From contig DAOVIU010000128.1 of NCBI GenBank assembly GCA_030673585.1, forward strand, positions 1 through 5,312: a stretch of 5,312 bases of DNA. Direction: 5' to 3'. The DNA is from Pseudomonadota bacterium. Its GTDB lineage: Bacteria; Desulfobacterota; BSN033; G020346125. Below, in pieces: positions 1 through 5,312 of this stretch. The notes under the pieces are model-generated. The model worked only from the letters and a program-made list of their open reading frames with translations, did no database searches and was not told where the DNA came from. Made by a program: the position numbers and the translations under genes. Within the stretch, counting starts at the first letter, position 1, and the number at the start of each line of letters is the position of its first letter.

Positions 1-1696
1 ACCCACCAGGCCCGAGGGCGCTCAGTCTCCGTTTATGCGTGATCTCCGAAAGGGGATTGGTCTGATCCATGAATTGAGACAGTTGGCTGCTGCCGAAAAA
101 CTCCTTGATAACGGCTGAAAGGGGTTTGGAATTGATCAGGTCGTGGGGCATGAGCGTTTCAACTTCCTGCAGGCTCATCCTCTCCCTAATGGCCTTTTCA
201 ATCCTGATGAGCCCGATATGATATTGATTTTCCAAAAGCTCACCCACTGTCCTCACCCTGCGATTCCCCAAGTGGTCAATATCGTCTACCGTTCCCCGGC
301 CATCCTTTAAACTGATCAGATACTTGACCACTTCGAGGACATCCTCTCTCCTCAGGACAGTTACCTCCAAGGGCACGTCCGATCCCATCTTGAGGTTCAA
401 CTTCATCCTCCCCACTTTGGAAAGATCATATCGATCTGGGTTGAAGAAGAGGTTATAGAAAAGGTTCCTCGCCGTATCCAAGGTAGGGGGGTCACCCGGC
501 CTCAACTTTCGGTAGATTTCTATGATAGCCTTTTCCGTTTCCCTGTCCTCGGGGGATTTCCCCGGCTCCGTACTGGCTAACTTCCCCTTCTCCTCCCGGC
601 TCATCCCGATCTTGTCCACCACCAAGGTGTCCCTGAAGGAGGAACTAACGATGATATGATCGATGAAGAGGATCTTGAACCTCTCGATTTTCCTCCTCTT
701 GATCTCCTCCACGGTCTCTTCCTCGATGGGCTGATTGCACTCAGCGATGACTTCCCCGGTCTCCGGGTCAACCAGATCGTTTGCCAGGTATCGGCCTAAG
801 AGATCTGTGGAGTCGAAGGGGATGGAACGGATCTTTGCGGCCTCCAATTTCTTAACGATCAGCTTGGTGATCTTACGATTCTTTCTAACAAGGACCTCCT
901 TAGTCTTGGGGTCGATGATATCCTCGGTTGCCTTCTGCCCCAAAAGGAGATCATAGGAGACCTCTTTAAAGAATTTTCCCCTTTGGATAAAGATCTCCTC
1001 TTTATCATAGAAGTAATCCAGCAATTCCTGTGTCGTATAACCCAGGGCTTTCAAAAGGATGGTCACCGGGACCTTCCTCCTCCGGTCGATGCGGACGTAG
1101 AGGATATCCTTAGTGTCAAACTCAAAGTCGATCCAAGAGCCGCGATACGGTATAATTCGGGCATAGTAATAGGCTTTTCCACCGGTCACCTTCTCCTGAT
1201 CCCGATCGAAGAAGACCCCCGGAGAACGGTGTAACTGGCTCACAATAACCCTTTCCGTCCCGTTAATGATGAACGTACCATTTTCAGTCATCAAGGGGAT
1301 CTCCCCAAAATATACCTCCTGTTCTTTTACGGCCTTGATGTTTTTCGCCCCCGTTTCCTCGTGAACATCCCAAACCACAAACCGCAACGTCACCTTGATT
1401 GGGGCCCCGTAAGTCATCCCTTTCAACAAACACTCCTCTACATTGTACTTGGGCTCTCCCAACCGGTAGCCCACGCACTCCAGGGACGCCGTCTCGTAGA
1501 AATCCCGTATGGGAAACACGCTCCTGAAGACTGCTTGAAGGCCGATATTCTCCCTCTTGTCGGGATCTGTATCTTTCTGTAGGAATTTAGCGTAGGATTG
1601 AACCTGGATATCGATTAAGTTGGAGATCTCGATGACCTCATGGATTTTGGCGAAATTTTTCCTGAAACGTCTGTTATTGGATATTTGAGAAGCCAT
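1..1696 (-). CDS. rpoB: RNA polymerase beta subunit, N-terminal 565 residues (3' end outside window)
   Basis: This is the beta subunit of DNA-dependent RNA polymerase, which forms one side of the active-site cleft. Reading from the ATG at 1694-1696 gives 565 codons without a stop, cut off by the left window edge; whole beta subunits are about 1,340-1,400 residues. Visible landmarks are the N-terminal beta-lobe motif [16 protein letters not shown] (148-163), [15 protein letters not shown] (180-194), a proteobacterial-type insertion at roughly 240-370, the motif [11 protein letters not shown] (470-480) and the rifampicin pocket [20 protein letters not shown] (535-554) followed by [11 protein letters not shown]. 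Residue numbers here run 28 above E. coli in that pocket. The residues matching E. coli Q513, D516, H526, R529 and S531 are all unaltered, so rifampicin sensitivity is predicted. The ATG has a GAGGA Shine-Dalgarno 6 nt upstream. It is the last gene seen here; rpoC normally follows. Identification is certain. Confidence 0.99.
   Translation of the reverse strand, partial: MASQISNNRRFRKNFAKIHEVIEISNLIDIQVQSYAKFLQKDTDPDKRENIGLQAVFRSVFPIRDFYETASLECVGYRLGEPKYNVEECLLKGMTYGAPIKVTLRFVVWDVHEETGAKNIKAVKEQEVYFGEIPLMTENGTFIINGTERVIVSQLHRSPGVFFDRDQEKVTGGKAYYYARIIPYRGSWIDFEFDTKDILYVRIDRRRKVPVTILLKALGYTTQELLDYFYDKEEIFIQRGKFFKEVSYDLLLGQKATEDIIDPKTKEVLVRKNRKITKLIVKKLEAAKIRSIPFDSTDLLGRYLANDLVDPETGEVIAECNQPIEEETVEEIKRRKIERFKILFIDHIIVSSSFRDTLVVDKIGMSREEKGKLASTEPGKSPEDRETEKAIIEIYRKLRPGDPPTLDTARNLFYNLFFNPDRYDLSKVGRMKLNLKMGSDVPLEVTVLRREDVLEVVKYLISLKDGRGTVDDIDHLGNRRVRTVGELLENQYHIGLIRIEKAIRERMSLQEVETLMPHDLINSKPLSAVIKEFFGSSQLSQFMDQTNPLSEITHKRRLSALGPGG
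14..94 (-). other. rpoB: Rifampicin-resistance-determining region (cluster I) of rpoB
   Basis: These bases encode beta residues 535-561, equivalent to E. coli 507-533. All the major resistance positions carry the sensitive residue (Q541, D544, H554, R557, S559 here). Two neutral-looking lineage differences from E. coli are T546 (E. coli N518) and L558 (E. coli I530). Clusters II and III lie beyond the left edge and cannot be judged. Confidence 0.9.
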
Positions 1697-1760
1697 AAAT
1701 ATTCCTCAAGTACGTTGCATGAAAGGTTGCTGGTTCCCTAGTTGGGGGGACCACGGGGGC
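1697..1760 (-). other. rplL-rpoB intergenic spacer (64 bp) with weak hairpin
   Basis: This is the longest untranslated spacer in the window. On the transcript a short imperfect stem can form between GGUCCCC-type and GGGAACC segments (bases 1732-1738 against 1746-1752, seven positions with one A-C mismatch, 7-nt loop). No U-tract follows, so it is not an intrinsic terminator. In E. coli the equivalent, longer spacer holds a partial attenuator and an RNase III site; a similar role here is only a possibility. Confidence 0.4.
1703..1707 (-). promoter_or_regulatory. Ribosome binding site of rpoB
   Basis: GAGGA on the minus strand sits 6 nt before the rpoB ATG and supports that start. An ATG a little upstream (1718-1720) runs into a stop after four codons and is not the start. 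Confidence 0.75.
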
Positions 1761-2147
1761 TTACTTGATTTCTGACGTCCCCCCCGCCTCCTCAATCTTC
1801 TTTTTAACTGACTCAGCCTCCTCCTTGGGTATACCTTCCTTCACGGGTTGAGGGGCCCCTTCCACCAGATCCTTTGCTTCCTTTAAGCCCAAATTGGTAC
1901 ACTCCCGAACGGCCTTGATCACCTGAATCTTCTTATCTCCAAAACCCGTCAAAATTACATCGAATTCCGTCTTTTCCTCTTCCGGCGTGGCCTCGGCAGC
2001 ACCCGGAACAGAACCCATGGGCATACCAACAGGAGCAGCGGCACTCACGCCAAACTTCTCCTCTAACTCCTTGACTAATTCCGAGAGCTCCAAAACGCTC
2101 ATATTTTCGATGAACTTGATAACGTCTTCCTTTTTCACCCCTGCCAT
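1761..2147 (-). CDS. rplL: Large ribosomal subunit protein L7/L12 (bL12)
   Basis: L12 is the multi-copy stalk protein that recruits and activates the translational GTPases EF-Tu, EF-G, IF2 and RF3. The 128-residue product has the usual three parts: an N-terminal dimerisation and L10-binding helical region (about 1-35, containing [14 protein letters not shown]), a flexible Ala/Gly/Pro/Met-rich hinge (about 36-58) and the compact C-terminal domain (about 60-128). In the C-terminal domain the GTPase-contact helix is [20 protein letters not shown], with K78 and R81 matching E. coli K70 and R73. Length is normal (E. coli about 121). The ATG is preceded by a perfect AGGAGG 8 nt upstream, the strongest ribosome binding site in the window, which fits the need for several copies of L12 per ribosome. 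It follows rplJ by 51 bp and precedes rpoB by 64 bp. Confidence 0.99.
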   Translation of the reverse strand: MAGVKKEDVIKFIENMSVLELSELVKELEEKFGVSAAAPVGMPMGSVPGAAEATPEEEKTEFDVILTGFGDKKIQVIKAVRECTNLGLKEAKDLVEGAPQPVKEGIPKEEAESVKKKIEEAGGTSEIK

Positions 2148-2155
2148 CCTATCAT

Positions 2156-2161
2156 CCTCCT
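2156..2161 (-). promoter_or_regulatory. Strong ribosome binding site of rplL
   Basis: A perfect AGGAGG (extended AGAGGAGG) lies 8 nt before the rplL ATG. It is the best Shine-Dalgarno match in the window and is consistent with L12 being made in excess of the other stalk proteins. Confidence 0.85.
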
Positions 2162-2164
2162 CTT

Positions 2165-2190
2165 ATGGAATTCTCGCGGGCCCTTCCCAT
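2165..2190 (-). other. Possible small hairpin in the rplJ-rplL spacer
   Basis: On the transcript AUGGGAA (2184-2190) can pair with UUCCAU (2165-2170), giving six pairs with one bulged G around a 13-nt GC-rich loop. It ends a few bases upstream of the rplL Shine-Dalgarno. It has no U-tract. It may be chance; a role in processing or in setting rplL translation would be inference only. Confidence 0.25.
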
Positions 2191-2198
2191 TGACTTTC

Positions 2199-2828
2199 CT
2201 ATGCCTCTTCCTTCTTAGGTTCTTTCTTAACCTCCTCCTTAACCTCAACCTCAGCCTTAGCCTCTTCCTCCGCCTCTTCCTTCACCTCAACCTCAGCCTT
2301 AACCTCTTCCTCGCCCTGGCGAGCCATGCGAATCGCCTCTAACACCTGGACCAACCTGGTGATCTGAGCGGATAATACGTTTACCAAACGGACCTGTCCT
2401 CCCTTGAGCAGCCGTAATAGATTACCCAGTAAAACCTCTTGCCCAGGCAACTTCGCCATACCCTCAATCTCACGGGGCCCGACCACTCGCCCCTCGACGA
2501 TACCTCCCTTTATCTCCAGCATGGGGGTCCCCTTGCTGAATTCCGAAAGGATCTTCGCCGGAGCAAGGGGATCGTCGTTGGATACGGCCATTGCTGTTGG
2601 ACCAACAAAGAGATCCGAAAGTCCCTCCAAGCTTGTCTCCTTGGAGGCGAGGCGCATCAACGTATTTTTCACTACCCGGTACTCAACGGAGGCCTCCTGT
2701 AACTGACTCCTCAAGCGGGTAATTTCCTCCACATTCAATCCACGAAAATCCGTGAAAATCACGGCCTTAAATTCCCGCAGCGTCTCATGGAGTTCCGAAA
2801 TGACCTGCTCTTTTTCCCTCCTGTTCAC
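2199..2828 (-). CDS. rplJ: Large ribosomal subunit protein L10 (uL10) with acidic repeat tail
   Basis: L10 anchors L12 dimers to the ribosome and binds 23S rRNA next to L11, forming the base of the GTPase stalk. The 209-residue product has the N-terminal rRNA-binding domain (about 1-130), with the family wording VIFTDFRGLNVEEITRLR (23-40), YRVVKNTLMRLA (50-61), FVGPTAMAVSNDDPLAPAK (74-92) and LPGQEVLLGNLL (127-138). The C-terminal L12-binding helix is at about 145-170 (VLSAQITRLVQVLEAIRMAR). After it comes a 38-residue tail (172-209) with 17 Glu and 8 Lys, built from two 14-residue repeats. L10 is usually about 165-180 residues, so the tail is extra. The start is GTG, chosen because GGAGGA lies 8 nt upstream and MNRREKEQ fits the family; a nearby ATG (2842-2844) is out of frame. 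The spacer from rplA is only 22 bp. Confidence 0.98.
   Translation of the reverse strand: MNRREKEQVISELHETLREFKAVIFTDFRGLNVEEITRLRSQLQEASVEYRVVKNTLMRLASKETSLEGLSDLFVGPTAMAVSNDDPLAPAKILSEFSKGTPMLEIKGGIVEGRVVGPREIEGMAKLPGQEVLLGNLLRLLKGGQVRLVNVLSAQITRLVQVLEAIRMARQGEEEVKAEVEVKEEAEEEAKAEVEVKEEVKKEPKKEEA
2231..2314 (-). repeat. Two-copy 42-bp tandem repeat in the 3' end of rplJ
   Basis: Bases 2231-2272 and 2273-2314 are adjacent direct copies that match at 37 of 42 positions by my own alignment. The period is 14 codons, so the frame is kept. It encodes the tandem peptides EEEVKAEVEVKEEA and EEEAKAEVEVKEEV (L10 residues 173-186 and 187-200). The shape suggests an in-frame duplication that has since diverged slightly. 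It lies wholly beyond the conserved L10 fold. Confidence 0.9.
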
Positions 2829-2836
2829 CTCTCCAA

Positions 2837-2842
2837 TCCTCC
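2837..2842 (-). promoter_or_regulatory. Ribosome binding site that fixes the GTG start of rplJ
   Basis: GGAGGA lies 8 nt before the GTG at 2826-2828, within the 22-bp rplA-rplJ spacer. It supports GTG over the out-of-frame ATG that overlaps this site. Confidence 0.75.
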
Positions 2843-2850
2843 ATGAGGTA

Positions 2851-3561
2851 TCAGCCCAATCTCATCATGTTGCGAACGGACACGGGATCAATCTTGACCC
2901 CAGGACCCATCGTCGTCGATAGAGCGATACTTTTCAGATAGACACCCTTACTAGTGGGGGGCTTTGCCTTGATAATGATGTCCAATAGGGCCTTTATGTT
3001 CTCCAAGAGTTTCTCAATCCCGAACGAAACCTTTCCCACGGCCACGTGTACGATGCCCGCCTTTTCCACTCTAAATTCCACCTTTCCCGCCCTAACCTCC
3101 TTAACCGCTTTCTCAATATCGAAGGTTACTGTTCCTACCTTGGGATTGGGCATGAGGCCTCTTGGCCCGAGAATCTTTCCCAATTTTCCGACGGAGCTCA
3201 TCATATCAGGAGTGGCGATTGCCTTATCGAACTCGAGCCATCCCCCTGAAATCTTCTCAATCAACTCATCGCCGCCTGCATAGTCGGCTCCGGCCTCTGT
3301 GGCTTCCTTTTCCTTTTGCCCCTTAGCGAATACCAATACCCGGATCGTTCTCCCCGTTCCGTGGGGAAGGAGAACCGATCCCCTCACCATCTGATCAGCC
3401 TTTCTGGGGTCTACACCTAGCCTAATGGCCACATCCACACTCTCATCGAACTTGACATAAGCGCATTCGCTGATCAGTTTCAGCCCCCCCCCAAGATCAT
3501 ACCTTTTATCTCGATCGATGTGCGCTTTTACCTTGATATACTGTTTGCCCTTTTCCGCCAT
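2851..3561 (-). CDS. rplA: Large ribosomal subunit protein L1 (uL1)
   Basis: L1 binds helices of 23S rRNA at the E-site side of the ribosome, moves with the exiting tRNA, and in many bacteria also represses its own mRNA. The 236-residue product matches the usual length (E. coli 234). Domain I motifs are [20 protein letters not shown] (38-57) and [20 protein letters not shown] (59-78). The domain II signature [20 protein letters not shown] is at 125-144, and the C-terminal return to domain I includes [19 protein letters not shown] (215-233). An oddity is Gly24-Gly26, coded by a run of nine G, where the family usually has helical Glu/Ala residues. The ATG has AAGGGG 6 nt upstream, overlapping the rplK stop codon, so L11 and L1 translation is probably coupled. 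A second ATG 4 nt upstream is out of frame. Confidence 0.99.
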   Translation of the reverse strand: MAEKGKQYIKVKAHIDRDKRYDLGGGLKLISECAYVKFDESVDVAIRLGVDPRKADQMVRGSVLLPHGTGRTIRVLVFAKGQKEKEATEAGADYAGGDELIEKISGGWLEFDKAIATPDMMSSVGKLGKILGPRGLMPNPKVGTVTFDIEKAVKEVRAGKVEFRVEKAGIVHVAVGKVSFGIEKLLENIKALLDIIIKAKPPTSKGVYLKSIALSTTMGPGVKIDPVSVRNMMRLG

Positions 3562-3567
3562 ACATAG

Positions 3568-3573
3568 CCCCTT
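3568..3573 (-). promoter_or_regulatory. Ribosome binding site of rplA overlapping the rplK stop codon
   Basis: AAGGGG overlaps the last two bases of the rplK TAA and lies 6 nt before the rplA ATG. With only 10 bp between the genes, ribosomes finishing L11 can restart on L1, which would keep the two proteins at equal amounts. Confidence 0.7.
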
Positions 3574-3994
3574 AAACGATGTCTATTCCCATGCTTCTCG
3601 CAGTCCCCTCGATAATCCTCATTGCCCCCTCTATATCGAGGGCGTTCAAGTCTGGCATTTTAACTTGGGCAATTTCCCTTATTTGATCCTTTGTTACCTT
3701 TCCCACCTTTTCCCTGTTTGGATCACCAGAGCCCTTGGCGATCTTTGCCGCCCTCTTTAAGAGGATAGCCGCGGGGGGGGTTTTCGTCACGAAACTGAAG
3801 GACCGATCCGCGAAGATGGTGATTACGGCCGGGATAATCATCCCTTCCTGCCCTTGCGTTTTGCTGTTGAATGCCTTGCAGAATTCCATAATGTTTACCC
3901 CGTGTTGTCCAAGGGCTGGACCAACAGGGGGAGAAGGATTTGCCTGTCCCGCAGGAACCTGCAATTTAACCACGCCAATAACTTTTTTCGCCAT
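3572..3994 (-). CDS. rplK: Large ribosomal subunit protein L11 (uL11)
   Basis: L11 binds the GTPase-associated region of 23S rRNA, next to L10, and takes part in factor binding, thiostrepton sensitivity and the RelA stringent response. The 140-residue product has normal length (E. coli 142). The N-terminal domain holds the proline-rich signature [20 protein letters not shown] (14-33) followed by [11 protein letters not shown] hinge lies near TPP (72-74). The C-terminal rRNA-binding domain holds [14 protein letters not shown] (88-101) and ends [14 protein letters not shown]. The prolines of the thiostrepton-interacting N-terminal segment are present. The ATG start MAKKV is typical and is preceded by a purine-rich AAGGGGAGGAGA. 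The gene starts 17 bp after nusG and ends 10 bp before rplA. A run of eight G/C bases (3773-3780) crosses codons 72-75 with the frame intact. Confidence 0.99.
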   Translation of the reverse strand: MAKKVIGVVKLQVPAGQANPSPPVGPALGQHGVNIMEFCKAFNSKTQGQEGMIIPAVITIFADRSFSFVTKTPPAAILLKRAAKIAKGSGDPNREKVGKVTKDQIREIAQVKMPDLNALDIEGAMRIIEGTARSMGIDIV

Positions 3995-4006
3995 TCTCCT
4001 CCCCTT
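3995..4006 (-). promoter_or_regulatory. Purine-rich ribosome binding site of rplK
   Basis: AAGGGGAGGAGA abuts the rplK ATG. It offers AAGGGG at 6 nt and GGAGG at 3 nt from the start; the former has the more usual spacing. It takes up most of the 17-bp nusG-rplK spacer, leaving no space for a separate L1-binding leader. Confidence 0.65.
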
Positions 4007-4011
4007 AAGGA

Positions 4012-4542
4012 CTAACTCTTCTCAACTTGGATAAAATCGAGTTCTACAGGGGTCGATCTTCCGAAAATACTGACCAGTACCTTTACCTTCCTCTTATCGG
4101 GCTTCACCTCTTCGACCGTACCCACGAAATTAACAAAGGGGCCGTCAATAACCCTCACAGGATCGCCGATGCCAAGGGAAACTTTCGGTTTCGCCTTGGT
4201 CACCCCCTCCTTTATTTGAGCGATAACCGCCTCAACTTCCGCCTCGGGAATTGGAACCGGTCTCGTTCCTTCACCCGCGAAACCTGTCACCTTTGGTGTT
4301 CCCCTCACAATATGCCAGGTCTCATCGTTGAGCTCCATCTTGACTAACATATAACCCGGGAAAATCTTCCTCTGCGAGGTTTTCTTCTTTCCTTTCACCA
4401 GTTCAACGACGGTCTCAGTGGGAACGAGAATTTCCGAAAAAAGGCCGGACTTGCCCAGATTTTTGACCCTCTCCCCCAAATTCGCCTGTGCTTTATTCTC
4501 GTACCCTGAATATGTATGAACGACATACCATTTCTTAGCCAT
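4012..4542 (-). CDS. nusG: Transcription termination/antitermination factor NusG
   Basis: NusG binds the RNA polymerase clamp and either aids processive elongation, links to ribosomal protein S10, or recruits Rho. The 176-residue product (E. coli 181) has the NGN domain at about 4-110, with [18 protein letters not shown] (5-22), the central [20 protein letters not shown] (61-80) and [11 protein letters not shown] linker leads to the KOW domain (about 123-176) with [20 protein letters not shown] (126-145) and [19 protein letters not shown] (157-175). F160 matches E. coli F165, a residue of the S10/Rho contact face. It has no extra inserted domain. The 19-bp spacer after secE lacks a clear Shine-Dalgarno (GGGCGGG is the nearest), so translation may depend on coupling to secE. 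Confidence 0.99.
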   Translation of the reverse strand: MAKKWYVVHTYSGYENKAQANLGERVKNLGKSGLFSEILVPTETVVELVKGKKKTSQRKIFPGYMLVKMELNDETWHIVRGTPKVTGFAGEGTRPVPIPEAEVEAVIAQIKEGVTKAKPKVSLGIGDPVRVIDGPFVNFVGTVEEVKPDKRKVKVLVSIFGRSTPVELDFIQVEKS

Positions 4543-4561
4543 AGGCCAATACCCGCCCGAA

Positions 4562-4753
4562 TTAGCTCAATATGACTTTCATGAGTTTCGACAACCAGAA
4601 GTCCACAATGCCCAAGAAGAAGGCACAGATGAAGACGGCAATGAGAACTATGACCGTTCCAGCAATGGCGTCCCTTTTCGAAGGCCAGGTTACTTTCTTC
4701 AGTTCAACCCTCGCCTCCTTTAAGAACTGCTTTACTACCTGAATTCTTCCCAC
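4562..4753 (-). CDS. secE: Preprotein translocase subunit SecE (short, single-span form)
   Basis: SecE clamps the SecY channel in the inner membrane and is needed for protein export. The 63-residue product is the short bacterial form with one membrane span, unlike the three-span E. coli protein of 127 residues. It has an amphipathic, membrane-surface helix (about 5-20), the hallmark motif ELKKVTWPSKRD (17-28) and one hydrophobic span at about 30-52 (TVIVLIAVFICAFFLGIVDF). The start is the GTG at 4751-4753. It is chosen because it places a normal short leader before the conserved helix, though only a weak GGGAAAG-like site precedes it. Secure identity, moderate confidence in the exact start. 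It lies 29 bp after tRNA-Trp and 19 bp before nusG, its usual partner. Confidence 0.97.
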   Translation of the reverse strand: MGRIQVVKQFLKEARVELKKVTWPSKRDAIAGTVIVLIAVFICAFFLGIVDFWLSKLMKVILS

Positions 4754-4782
4754 TGTGGCTTTCCCGCTCGCCTCACAAAAAA

Positions 4783-4859
4783 TGGCAGGCCAGGAGGGAT
4801 TCGAACCCCCAACTCCCGGATTTGGAGTCCGGCGCTCTATCCGTTAGAGCTACTGGCCT
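4783..4859 (-). tRNA. trnW: tRNA-Trp, anticodon CCA
   Basis: The 77-nt minus-strand sequence folds as a complete cloverleaf. The 7-bp acceptor stem is AGGCCAG with CTGGCCT, all Watson-Crick. The D arm is GCTC/GAGC with a 9-nt loop containing GG, the anticodon stem is CCGGA/TCCGG with loop CTCCAAA, the variable loop is GAGTT, and the T arm is GGGGG/CCCTC with loop TTCGAAT. The anticodon CCA is at 4823-4825 and reads UGG (Trp). The discriminator base is G, as expected for bacterial tRNA-Trp, and the 3' CCA is encoded (4783-4785). It lies between rpmG and secE and must be cut out of the operon transcript by RNase P and 3' nucleases. Six U follow the CCA directly. Confidence 0.98.
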
Positions 4860-4899
4860 CTCTATTTCTGAAGGCTATTAACCTGTCGAAAAAGGCTTG
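4860..4899 (-). other. rpmG to tRNA-Trp spacer
   Basis: These 40 bp separate the rpmG stop from the 5' end of the tRNA. They form the RNase P leader of the tRNA. I see no gene, no good hairpin and no convincing promoter in them. Confidence 0.6.
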
Positions 4900-5049
4900 C
4901 TATTTCGTTTCCCTATGCGTAGTATGTTTGCGGCAACTCCGACAGTACTTTTTTAGTTCCAATCTGTCCGGAGTGGTCCTCTTGTTCTTCGTGGTGGAAT
5001 AATTCCTCTGTTTACAATCTGTGCAGGCAAGAGTTACGATATTTCGCAT
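4900..5049 (-). CDS. rpmG: Large ribosomal subunit protein L33 (bL33), zinc-binding form
   Basis: L33 is a small protein near the E site of the large ribosomal subunit. The 49-residue product begins [20 protein letters not shown] and contains [19 protein letters not shown], both diagnostic of the family, and it ends RETK. Length is normal (49-55). It carries two CxxC pairs, C9-C12 and C36-C39, the zinc-ribbon (C+) form; zinc-free paralogues lack these cysteines. The ATG at 5047-5049 has GAGGAG 11 nt upstream, a slightly long spacing. It lies 19 bp after tuf and 40 bp before tRNA-Trp, the usual position in tuf-secE clusters. Identity is certain. Confidence 0.97.
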   Translation of the reverse strand: MRNIVTLACTDCKQRNYSTTKNKRTTPDRLELKKYCRSCRKHTTHRETK

Positions 5050-5060
5050 GGGAAAACGTG

Positions 5061-5066
5061 CTCCTC
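5061..5066 (-). promoter_or_regulatory. Ribosome binding site of rpmG
   Basis: GAGGAG lies 11 nt before the rpmG ATG, within the 19-bp spacer after the tuf stop. It supports the ATG at 5047-5049. Confidence 0.6.
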
Positions 5067-5068
5067 AA

Positions 5069-5312
5069 CTACTCCGTGATCTCGCTGATGACCCCTGCGC
5101 CCACGGTCCTGCCCCCCTCCCGAATGGCAAACCGCAACTCCTTCTCCCTCGCTATGGGCATAATCAACTCCACCGATAACGATACATTGTCCCCAGGCAT
5201 CACCATCTCCACCCCCTCTGACCACGTCACCCCCCCCGTCACATCTGTCGTCCGAAAATAAAACTGCGGCCGAGACCCATTAAAAAACGGCGTGTGCCGA
5301 CCCCCCTCGTCC
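5069..5312 (-). CDS. tuf: Elongation factor Tu, C-terminal 80 residues (5' end outside window)
   Basis: EF-Tu delivers aminoacyl-tRNA to the ribosomal A site using GTP. Only the end of the gene is in the window: 80 codons and a TAG stop, with the right edge cutting into the upstream part. The fragment covers most of domain III, with [20 protein letters not shown], then [23 protein letters not shown] and the family ending [20 protein letters not shown]. It lines up without gaps with E. coli from about residue 314. The residues matching R333 and T334 (pulvomycin sites) and A375 (a kirromycin site) are unaltered. Less usual are Ser at the position of E. coli Y326 and the segment TGGVTWSEG, where most EF-Tu have wording like TGVVTLPEG. 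It is directly followed by rpmG. Whether a second tuf copy exists elsewhere cannot be seen. Confidence 0.98.
   Translation of the reverse strand, partial: DEGGRHTPFFNGSRPQFYFRTTDVTGGVTWSEGVEMVMPGDNVSLSVELIMPIAREKELRFAIREGGRTVGAGVISEITE

Noticed and set aside
14..94. Rifampicin-resistance allele in rpoB
   Set aside because: T546 and L558 differ from E. coli, but the key resistance positions (E. coli Q513, D516, H526, R529, S531) are all the sensitive residues.
735..1582. Open frames on the plus strand (735-956, 983-1234, 1361-1582) and a minus-strand frame at 1284-1478
   Set aside because: They overlap the continuous, well-conserved rpoB reading frame, and their translations have no recognisable family features.
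1732..1752. Intrinsic terminator between rplL and rpoB
   Set aside because: The stem is short with a mismatch, and no run of U follows it.
2842..2844. ATG upstream of rplJ as its start
   Set aside because: It is 16 nt upstream of the GTG, hence out of frame, and it overlaps the Shine-Dalgarno used by the GTG.
3563..3565. Alternative ATG start for rplA 4 nt upstream
   Set aside because: It is out of frame with the L1 protein, and the spacing of AAGGGG suits the annotated ATG.
1987..4347. Plus-strand open frames opposite rplL, rplJ, rplA, rplK and nusG
   Set aside because: They are antisense to clearly conserved ribosomal and NusG genes, with low-complexity Ser/Pro/Thr-rich products typical of reverse-strand shadows.
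4860..4899. Possible promoter before tRNA-Trp (TCGACA with an AATAGA-like -10)
   Set aside because: The -35 matches 5 of 6 but the -10 only about 3 of 6, and its position would place the transcription start inside the tRNA.
5034..5261. Minus-strand frame 5034-5225 and plus-strand frame 5058-5261
   Set aside because: Both overlap the EF-Tu C-terminus, and the first also overlaps the start of rpmG; the tuf and rpmG frames match their families nearly residue by residue.
1..5312. CRISPR array, insertion sequence, prophage or defence genes
   Set aside because: The window is fully explained by co-directional housekeeping genes; no spaced repeats, inverted terminal repeats or transposase-like frames were seen.

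Overview
The window is a stretch of bacterial housekeeping chromosome. Every gene is on the minus strand, so the transcript runs from the right edge to the left. The order in the direction of transcription is tuf (EF-Tu, only its C-terminal 80 residues), rpmG (L33), tRNA-Trp(CCA), secE, nusG, rplK (L11), rplA (L1), rplJ (L10), rplL (L7/L12) and rpoB (RNA polymerase beta, only its N-terminal 565 residues). This is the classic tuf-rpmG-trnW-secE-nusG-rplKAJL-rpoB cluster. It is almost completely coding: spacers range from 10 to 64 bp, and no intrinsic terminator or convincing internal promoter is visible.

The protein sequences look bacterial and are nearest, from memory, to deltaproteobacterial (Desulfobacterota-like) versions. 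Pointers are the beta subunit with a proteobacterial-type insertion between the early beta lobes and the rifampicin-region wording [15 protein letters not shown], the four-cysteine L33, and the L11, L12 and NusG wording. Taxonomic confidence is only moderate. Base composition is roughly balanced and AGG arginine codons are common.

Region by region: 4860-5312 holds the 3' end of tuf and the small zinc-ribbon gene rpmG. 4783-4859 is a tRNA-Trp with encoded CCA inside the operon. 4012-4753 holds secE (preprotein translocase) and nusG (transcription elongation). 2199-3994 holds L11, L1 and L10. 1761-2147 is L7/L12, and 1-1696 is the start of rpoB. Together these genes build the factor-binding stalk of the ribosome (L10, L12, L11, with L1 on the opposite side), supply the elongation factor and tryptophan tRNA that work there, and make RNA polymerase and its NusG factor.

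I did not find a novel biological system. The features most worth a second look are a 42-bp in-frame tandem duplication that makes a glutamate-rich tail on L10, the lack of room for the usual L1 and L10 autoregulatory leaders, and long poly-G runs inside three conserved genes, one of which replaces typical L1 residues with Gly-Gly-Gly.
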